From contig CAYMIJ010000006.1 of assembly GCA_964390465.1 (NCBI GenBank), positions 1-64,000 on the forward strand: a DNA stretch of 64,000 bases. The letters are read 5' to 3'. Source of the stretch: JADZAI01 sp964390465 (GTDB lineage: Bacteria; Pseudomonadota; Alphaproteobacteria; Micropepsales; Micropepsaceae). The notes under the pieces were generated by a model that saw nothing but the letters and a program-made list of their open reading frames with translations, ran no database searches and was not told the origin of the DNA. Positions 58,488 through 64,000 of the stretch are shown in pieces; positions within the stretch are counted from its first letter, which is position 1; the number at the start of each line of letters is the position of its first letter. Made by a program: the position numbers and the translations under genes.

Positions 58488-59768
58488 ATGCTTGGCAGGA
58501 CAGGTTCAGGATTGGCGAGCGCCGGGATGATCGCACTGTCACAGACGCTGACGCTATGGTCGGCACCGTCAGCCGCCGCGGATGTGCAGGACAAGGCCCA
58601 CACGACGGTGGTTCGTGATGATGAGGGAGGCGGCGGAGAAGGCGGCGAAGGCGGCGGTGAAAGCGGTGGCGCGCCAGCATCCTATGCGCTCAACACGACC
58701 GACCCGAATAAGTGGAACTATGACGCCAGCGCGGTCATCAACGCCTATGCTGCCCATGTGGCGACGAGTTATGCGCGCGCCGCGAAGGACGCCACCACAC
58801 TGAAAGACGCAGTGGACGCATTTCTGGCCGCGCCGTCTGAAGCGACGCTGGAGGCGGCGCGCAAGGCATGGATCGCCGCCCGCCCATCCTATCTGATGAC
58901 CGAGGCCTTCCGCTTCTATGACGGCCCGATCGAGGCGGTGGAGGGCCAGATCAATTCATGGCCGATGAACGAGGCCTTCATCGACTATACCAAGGATGCG
59001 CCCACCGGCGGCCTCATCAACGATCCGGCCTTTACGCCGGAGGCTGCTGCGATCCTTGCCCACAATCAGAAGTCGGACGAAGCCGATGTCACGACCGGGT
59101 GGCATGCCGTCGAGTTTCTGTTGTGGGGACAGGACTTCAGCGCGGACGGGCCGGGCAACCGTCCTTATACGGATTATGTGGCCGGAACACCCGCCACGGA
59201 CAAGCGCCGCGCCTATCTGAAGGCGGTGACAGATATGCTGGCGGCTGATCTCACCGCGCTGACGGCCGATTGGGATGCGGCCAGGCCAGACGGCTATGCC
59301 GCGAAGTTCAAGGCTTTGCCCGCGCGTGAGGCGGTGGGGCGCATGCTGAACGGCATCGCGGTCCTGACCGGCAAGGAGTTCATGAGTGAGCGCCTTGCGG
59401 TCGCGCTCGACAGTGGCGATCAGGAAGATGAGCAGTCATGCTTTTCGGACACCACCAAACAGGATTTCGCCGCTGACATGGATGGCATCATGGCCGTCTA
59501 TCATGGCGGCACGGATGCGCCCGGACTCGATGACCTGCTGAAGCAGATGAACCCGGAACGCGCCGCAAAAGTCGATGCGCTGATGCAGACAGCGTTGAGC
59601 AAGGTCAAGGCGCTGGGCGAGCCGTGGGACAAGGTGCTGGCAAGTCCGCAGGGTAGCACGGAACGCTTGGCGGCCGAGGCCACAGTCACAGCCCTGACGG
59701 AGCTTGCAAAAGAACTGAAAGCGGCTGGTGGAGATCTTGGCGTGCTGGTTCAGATTCCGGGGATGTAA
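58488..59768 (+). CDS. imelysin-family (IrpA/EfeO M75-like) iron-regulated protein
   Basis: A periplasmic imelysin protein of 426 residues, associated with iron acquisition. The signal peptide covers about 1-31. A Gly/Glu-rich low-complexity stretch (48-62) precedes the all-helical imelysin domain. The GxHxxE motif is GWHAVEFLLWG, with H206 and E209 as probable metal ligands. AVEGQINSWPMNEAFIDY is also typical of the IrpA group. The stop overlaps the di-haem protein gene by one base. Expression is probably Fur-controlled. Confidence 0.9.
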   Translation: MLGRTGSGLASAGMIALSQTLTLWSAPSAAADVQDKAHTTVVRDDEGGGGEGGEGGGESGGAPASYALNTTDPNKWNYDASAVINAYAAHVATSYARAAKDATTLKDAVDAFLAAPSEATLEAARKAWIAARPSYLMTEAFRFYDGPIEAVEGQINSWPMNEAFIDYTKDAPTGGLINDPAFTPEAAAILAHNQKSDEADVTTGWHAVEFLLWGQDFSADGPGNRPYTDYVAGTPATDKRRAYLKAVTDMLAADLTALTADWDAARPDGYAAKFKALPAREAVGRMLNGIAVLTGKEFMSERLAVALDSGDQEDEQSCFSDTTKQDFAADMDGIMAVYHGGTDAPGLDDLLKQMNPERAAKVDALMQTALSKVKALGEPWDKVLASPQGSTERLAAEATVTALTELAKELKAAGGDLGVLVQIPGM

Positions 59769-61201
59769 TGACCATGCGCGTATTTGTCTGGCTGGCGGCG
59801 ATGACCTTCATCATTGCAGGACTTGCACTGTGGCAAGGTCAGGACAGACAGGCGCCCGCCAATCTGCGCGCGGCGCTGCTGGCTGAGAAAGTGACGCCCC
59901 TGCTGGGTGGCGACACGACGCGGCTGGAGGCGACCGGCAACTCGTTCACCTTCCTGATTGAAAATGCCGGGCCGGGACGGATGCGCGCATTCCAGTTCGG
60001 CAATCGTCTTTTCAACACGAACTGGGTGCAGGCGCCCGGCTCGGTCAAATCGTTTGACGGACTGGGGCCACTGTTCAACCGTGTTTCCTGCGCGGGCTGT
60101 CATACGTTTGACGGGCGCGGGCGACCACCGGAGCACACCGGCGATGAAATGGAGTCGATGCTGGTGCGGCTCAGCATCCCCGGTGAAGGCCCTCACGGCG
60201 GACCCAACCCGCATCCTGTCTATGGCGATCAGCTGAGTGACCGCGCCATTGGCGGGGTGAAGCCTGAGGGGCGCGCGCTCATCGCCTATGAGGATGTGAC
60301 CGGCACCTATGGTGACGGCGAGCCGTATAGACTGCGCCGCCCCAAGCTGACGTTCGCTGAACTGGCCTATGGCCCGATGGATGGTCTGCTGACCAGCCCG
60401 CGTGTTGCCCCACAGATGATCGGCATGGGTCTGCTGGAAAGCGTGCCTGAAAGCACGCTGGTTGCACTGTCGGATGAAAAGGACACCGATGGTGATGGCG
60501 TTTCAGGCCGCGCCAACAAGGTTTGGAGCGCCGCTAATCAGAAAATGATGGTGGGCCGTTTTGGCTGGAAGGCCAATGCGCCAACATCAAAAGATCAGAC
60601 CGTCGGCGCGGCGCGTGGCGATATCGGCCTGACGACCAGTGTTCTGGCCGCCCAGAACTGCACCGAGGCTGAGGCCGATTGTCGCGCTGCCTATGACCAG
60701 TCAGCCACCGATGGACCTGAAATCAGCGATGCGTTTCTGGAGAAACTGGTTCTTTATGTGCAGACGCTGGCCGTGCCGCGTCAGCGCAACGAGAATGACC
60801 CCGCCGTCATGCGTGGCGAAAGCCTGTTCCGCGACTTCGGCTGTGCCGCCTGCCATATGCCCACACTGCAAACGGGTGGCGATGCCGTGATCCCGGAACT
60901 TGCCAACCAGACATTCCATCCGTTCACAGACCTTCTGCTGCACGATATGGGCACGGACCTGGCCGACGGCCGCCCTGACTTTCTGGCCACAGGCACGGAA
61001 TGGCGCACGCCGCCACTTTGGGGGCTGGGCCTTGTGCCGCAGGTCAATGGCCACGACCTTCTGCTGCATGATGGTCGGGCACGGGGTTTTGCAGAAGCCA
61101 TACTGTGGCATGGCGGTGAGGCCGAAGGCGCAAAGGAAAGGTTCCGCGCCGCGCCAAAATCAGATCGTGAGGCGCTGATCGCCTTTCTGAAATCGCTGTA
61201 A
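59768..61201 (+). CDS. di-haem oxidoreductase (DUF1111/DHOR family)
   Basis: A 477-residue periplasmic or membrane-anchored cytochrome of the family once called thiol oxidoreductases. It has an N-terminal hydrophobic helix (about 5-23). Haem site 1 is CAGCH at 108-112 and haem site 2 is CAACH at 359-363. The segments FDGLGPLFNRVSCAGCHTFDGRG and DTDGDGVSGRANKVW (Ca-binding-like) are typical. Members are regularly encoded beside imelysins; together they are thought to work in metal uptake. It is coupled to the imelysin gene by a one-base overlap. Confidence 0.92.
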   Translation: MTMRVFVWLAAMTFIIAGLALWQGQDRQAPANLRAALLAEKVTPLLGGDTTRLEATGNSFTFLIENAGPGRMRAFQFGNRLFNTNWVQAPGSVKSFDGLGPLFNRVSCAGCHTFDGRGRPPEHTGDEMESMLVRLSIPGEGPHGGPNPHPVYGDQLSDRAIGGVKPEGRALIAYEDVTGTYGDGEPYRLRRPKLTFAELAYGPMDGLLTSPRVAPQMIGMGLLESVPESTLVALSDEKDTDGDGVSGRANKVWSAANQKMMVGRFGWKANAPTSKDQTVGAARGDIGLTTSVLAAQNCTEAEADCRAAYDQSATDGPEISDAFLEKLVLYVQTLAVPRQRNENDPAVMRGESLFRDFGCAACHMPTLQTGGDAVIPELANQTFHPFTDLLLHDMGTDLADGRPDFLATGTEWRTPPLWGLGLVPQVNGHDLLLHDGRARGFAEAILWHGGEAEGAKERFRAAPKSDREALIAFLKSL

Positions 61202-61288
61202 CAGCCGCCGGATATTTGGTGGGTGGTTGAATGGCCGTTGTATGTCTGCCTCCGGCAGGCATAGTGCCCCCATGGGTTGGACACCACG

Positions 61289-61957
61289 ATGAACCATCCA
61301 TCCAGCAAGATGGGCCGCGCGGGCACGACACACCATTTCGTGCATAATTTCCGTTTCTACCTGGCGGCGCTGGCTGCCTGCGCTGTCTATGCGGGGTTAT
61401 GGCAGCAGCCCATCGCCATCAGTGTGATTGCGGCAGGCGATACCTTCTTCATCTGCTATCTGGTGCAGCTGTTCCACTTCGCCACGCATTCATCACCCGA
61501 CAGCACGAAAGCACATGCGCGTGTCGAAGATGATGGGCTTGCTATCATCGTGGTGCTGACCATGGCTGCCATCGCGTGCAGCCTCACGGCCATTTTTCTA
61601 TTGTTCCGAACATCTGCTGTTCCCGTATGGGCTGGCATCGTAGCAGCACTCAGCGTTCCGCTTGGCTGGATGACGCTGCACGCCGGAACGGCCCTGCACT
61701 ATGCACGGCTCTATTATGCGCCGGAAGAAGATGGCGGCTCACAGGAGGGGCTTGAGTTCCCCAACGATCATGAGCCTGAAGTGTGGGACTTTCTCTATTT
61801 CTCGTTTGTACTCGGCATGACGGCGCAGACATCAGATGTACAGATCACCAGGCGGCAGATACGCCGCACGGTTCTTGCGCATTCCATTGTTTCATTCTTC
61901 TACAATGCGATCATTATGGCGCTGGCGGTCAATGCCGCTGTGCAATTCGCAGGCTGA
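61289..61957 (+). CDS. DUF1345 integral membrane protein
   Basis: A 222-residue membrane protein of unknown function with about five helices. The family signature is near the C-terminus: LEFPNDHEPEVWDFLYFSFVLGMTAQTSDVQI followed by RRTVLAHSIVSFFYNAIIMAL. The ATG at 61289 is preferred over one four codons upstream. The 87-bp gap to the di-haem gene lacks a clear terminator, so read-through from the iron operon is possible. No ion-channel selectivity motif can be named. Confidence 0.9.
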   Translation: MNHPSSKMGRAGTTHHFVHNFRFYLAALAACAVYAGLWQQPIAISVIAAGDTFFICYLVQLFHFATHSSPDSTKAHARVEDDGLAIIVVLTMAAIACSLTAIFLLFRTSAVPVWAGIVAALSVPLGWMTLHAGTALHYARLYYAPEEDGGSQEGLEFPNDHEPEVWDFLYFSFVLGMTAQTSDVQITRRQIRRTVLAHSIVSFFYNAIIMALAVNAAVQFAG

Positions 61958-61966
61958 GGCATTCCC

Positions 61967-62383
61967 ATGGCATTTCGTGAACCGGGCTTCGGAGGCGGCG
62001 GAGACAACGGCAAACTGCCCTCGGTCAATGTGCTGGGCGGTGTGCTAGCACCATGCGGCACCAGCCCCATGACTGGTTTCTGGCGCGATGGCTGCTGCAA
62101 TACCGGCGCGCAGGATGCGGGCGTTCATTCCGTGTGCTGCATCGTGACGGACGGATTTCTCGATTTTTCAAAAAAGGCGGGCAACGACCTTTCCACGCCA
62201 GTGCCACAATATGGCTTTCCGGGCCTGAAAGCGGGCGACCGCTGGTGCCTGTGCGCGGCACGCTGGGCGGAGGCCTATGACTGCGGGCATGCCCCCAAAG
62301 TGGTTTTGGCATCCACGCATATTGCGACACTGGCGATTATCAGTCTTGATGTCCTCAAGGCACATGCCGTTGATTTGAACTGA
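61967..62383 (+). CDS. DUF2237 family protein
   Basis: A 138-residue soluble protein of unknown function. The family pattern is clear: NVLGGVLAPCGTSPMTGFWRDGCCNTG, then VHSVCCIVTDGFLDFSKKAGNDLSTP, and GDRWCLCAARWAEAYDCGHAPKVVLASTH. It holds several conserved cysteines (APC, CCN, VCC, WCLC) that could bind metal or undergo redox change. It lies 9 bp after the DUF1345 gene and 6 bp before the LOG gene. Confidence 0.9.
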   Translation: MAFREPGFGGGGDNGKLPSVNVLGGVLAPCGTSPMTGFWRDGCCNTGAQDAGVHSVCCIVTDGFLDFSKKAGNDLSTPVPQYGFPGLKAGDRWCLCAARWAEAYDCGHAPKVVLASTHIATLAIISLDVLKAHAVDLN

Positions 62384-62389
62384 GAGCGA

Positions 62390-63232
62390 ATGACCACATC
62401 ATCTTCGACGCCGCGCAAGCCCGCGGCTAAACGCAGCAATGCCGCCCAGATGGCGGCCAAAGCCTATCGCCTCGCGGCGCTCGATCAGGATTTCCTGCTG
62501 GCCGACCAGATGCGCGGCGTGCGCTTTCATCTGGAATATGAAAAGGCCGAACAGAACCTGCGTAACTGGGGCGTGCGGTCCACCATTGTCGTGTTTGGCA
62601 GCGCCCGCGTTTCCCTGAACGGTCCGCCGCATCATCGCCGCTGGTATGAGGCCGCGCGCGAGTTCGCCCGCATAGCATCCGAACGCGGTGGCGCGCTGGA
62701 TGACGCCGATGGCGTGCGCGACAATGTGATCGCGACAGGCGGCGGACCCGGCATCATGGAAGCGGCCAATCGCGGCGCGCATGATGCGGGGGCACCCTCC
62801 ATCGGTTTCAATATCGAGTTGCCGCACGAGCAGGGGCCGAACCCGTATTCGACACCGGACCTGACCTTGCAGTTTCACTACTTCGCGATGCGCAAGATGC
62901 ATTTTGCCATGCGCGCCAATGCGCTGGTGGTGTTTCCCGGCGGCTTCGGCACACAGGACGAATTGTTCGAGCTGCTGACGCTGAGCCAGAACGGCAAGAT
63001 GTCGCACGATCTGCCCATCGTGCTGTTCGACCGCGACTTCTGGACCCGCCTGATCAATTTCGACGTAATGGTCGAGGCGGGGCTGATCTCGCCCGATGAC
63101 ACAAAGTTGTTTGAGTATGCTGATACGCCGCAGGAGATCTGGGATACGCTGATCCGGCGCGGCCTGCATGATGTGCCGCAACGCACGCTGCGCGCGCACC
63201 CACGCAAGAACAAGAAAAAGCCTGTCAGGTAA
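62390..63232 (+). CDS. LOG-family (TIGR00730) nucleotide 5'-monophosphate nucleosidase-like protein
   Basis: A 280-residue Rossmann-fold protein related to the plant LONELY GUY phosphoribohydrolases and bacterial PpnN. The nucleotide motif is ATGGGPGIMEAANRGA near residues 115-130, and the catalytic VVFPGGFGTQDELFE is near 183-197. An N-terminal ~60-residue helical extension and a Lys/Arg-rich tail are additional. It probably releases the base from AMP-like nucleotides; cytokinin synthesis is not implied. Confidence 0.9.
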   Translation: MTTSSSTPRKPAAKRSNAAQMAAKAYRLAALDQDFLLADQMRGVRFHLEYEKAEQNLRNWGVRSTIVVFGSARVSLNGPPHHRRWYEAAREFARIASERGGALDDADGVRDNVIATGGGPGIMEAANRGAHDAGAPSIGFNIELPHEQGPNPYSTPDLTLQFHYFAMRKMHFAMRANALVVFPGGFGTQDELFELLTLSQNGKMSHDLPIVLFDRDFWTRLINFDVMVEAGLISPDDTKLFEYADTPQEIWDTLIRRGLHDVPQRTLRAHPRKNKKKPVR

Positions 63233-63250
63233 CAGGGCAAGGACCACATC

Positions 63251-64000
63251 ATGAAACGCATCCTCAAATGGGTCGGCGGGCTTGTGCTGGCTGTCATCGT
63301 GCTGGCACTGGGGGCTGGCGCTTATTTCGTCTTCATCAATCCCTCGATCAGCATGACGCTGAACAAGCAGTCGCTGTTCATGGTGATGGATAATCCCGAG
63401 GCGCTTTCCAGCCTTGGTGCTGTCGATGGCACTTTGCTGGATTTTCATTCCGGCAAACTTTCGGACGCATCGTGGGGCCTGAAAGCGATTGAGAGCCGCC
63501 GCATCGCCAGCAATCTCGCTGAGCTGAAAGCCTATGATCCGGCAAAACTGACCGGGCAGGATAAACTGACCTATCAGGTCGTGACCGGACTTTATGAAAG
63601 CACGTTGCAGTTCGACCGCATCGCCTGGCTTGACGCCAGTTCGATGTTCGGCCCCGGCAGCCCATACCCCGTCAACCAGATGTTCGGCGTTCAGAACAAC
63701 CTGCCCAACTTCATGCAGTTCAGCCATGTGGTCATCAACGATCTGACCGCGCGCAACTATGTCGCGCGGCTGAACGCGGTCGGCGGCAAGTTCGACCAGA
63801 TCATCGACGTGATCCGCCAGCAGGCGAAACTGGGCGACGTGCCGCCGGTCTTCGTGATTGATAAATCCATCGAAGGCATGCGCCGCCTGATCGCCAAGCC
63901 GCCGCGCGAGAACATTCTCTATACCGGTTATTTCGAGAAGCTTTCAAAGCTCGATCTGGATGGCGGACGCAAAGCCGAGCTGGCGGCCGCCGCCGAGAAG
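63251..64000 (+). CDS. DUF885 family protein (partial, cut by window end)
   Basis: The first 250 codons of a DUF885 protein, in frame to the last base of the window. It has an N-terminal membrane anchor or signal (about 7-32). The family start follows: LSSLGAVDGTLLDFHSGKLSD, then YDPAKLTGQDKLTYQVVTGLYES, and SPYPVNQMFGVQNNLPNFMQFSHVVINDLTARNYVARLNAV. DUF885 proteins are predicted periplasmic zinc-peptidase-like enzymes; the HExxH-type region would lie beyond the window. It starts 18 bp after the LOG gene. Confidence 0.88.
   Translation, partial: MKRILKWVGGLVLAVIVLALGAGAYFVFINPSISMTLNKQSLFMVMDNPEALSSLGAVDGTLLDFHSGKLSDASWGLKAIESRRIASNLAELKAYDPAKLTGQDKLTYQVVTGLYESTLQFDRIAWLDASSMFGPGSPYPVNQMFGVQNNLPNFMQFSHVVINDLTARNYVARLNAVGGKFDQIIDVIRQQAKLGDVPPVFVIDKSIEGMRRLIAKPPRENILYTGYFEKLSKLDLDGGRKAELAAAAEK

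Overview
The window is a GC-rich, gene-dense stretch of an alphaproteobacterial chromosome. That placement rests on gene content and order: coxB-coxA divergent from tldD, the tldE-cysQ-DUF4170-msbA-DUF374-waaA-lpxK-lpxL lipid A block, DUF2093 next to xseA, the short Pgi, and CIRCE-controlled groESL. I cannot fix the order or genus from sequence alone. A run of 26 Ns inside groEL shows this is a scaffolded draft assembly. No rRNA or tRNA gene was recognised.

Layout. 1-3.2 kb: the end of a cytochrome c oxidase operon (coxA partial, coxB) and a broken tldD. 3.4-10.7 kb: a CcdAB toxin-antitoxin pair, an L,D-transpeptidase, GshA, RsmE, UbiA, a fatty acid desaturase, an ETF-beta lysine methyltransferase-like protein and a Phd/VapC pair. 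10.7-18.9 kb: a tightly packed, partly overlapping operon for the outer membrane (TldE, a CysQ-like phosphatase, DUF4170, an MsbA-like exporter, DUF374 acyltransferase, WaaA, LpxK, LpxL-like). 18.9-24.1 kb: M23 peptidase, DUF2093, XseA, PurD and a DUF559 endonuclease, with hairpin-rich intergenic repeats. 24.2-29.4 kb: two tandem aminoglycoside-phosphotransferase-fold kinases, a PAS histidine kinase and an ACAD10/11-type acyl-CoA dehydrogenase. 29.5-43.7 kb: TadA, RluB-type synthase, RsmD, SulP transporter, MutL, Pgi, a HigBA-like pair, an M16 peptidase pair, a DUF3035 lipoprotein, LspA and IleS.

43.7-46.4 kb is the least ordinary part. After ileS come about 360 bases without a gene, then two different tandem repeats of 69-70 bp period, then an AT-richer leader and a CRISPR array of eleven 37-bp repeats with ten unique spacers. 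The repeat ends in an 8-nt handle identical to the type III-A handle of Mycobacterium tuberculosis as I recall it. No cas gene is visible anywhere in the 64 kb. The array is followed by a decayed-looking unknown gene with an internal 18-residue repeat. A segment of this gene resembles a second remnant near 55 kb, and the two loci share an upstream 12-mer, which suggests a common accessory family.

46.4-64 kb: groESL with a CIRCE operator, an FkbM methyltransferase of possibly foreign origin, a carbonic anhydrase-tryptophan dioxygenase-kynureninase-like operon, a PQQ alcohol dehydrogenase with a fused cytochrome c domain, and a second accessory pocket (55 kb) with a 12-G run. Then follow a TRIC-family channel, a PiuC-like hydroxylase, and an OprB-like porin divergent from an imelysin/di-haem oxidoreductase pair around a strong Fur box (iron-regulated uptake). 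The window closes with DUF1345, DUF2237, a LOG-family protein and a DUF885 protein cut by the window edge.

Three type II toxin-antitoxin modules lie in this otherwise core-like segment. Two of them carry clear palindromic operators at their promoters.
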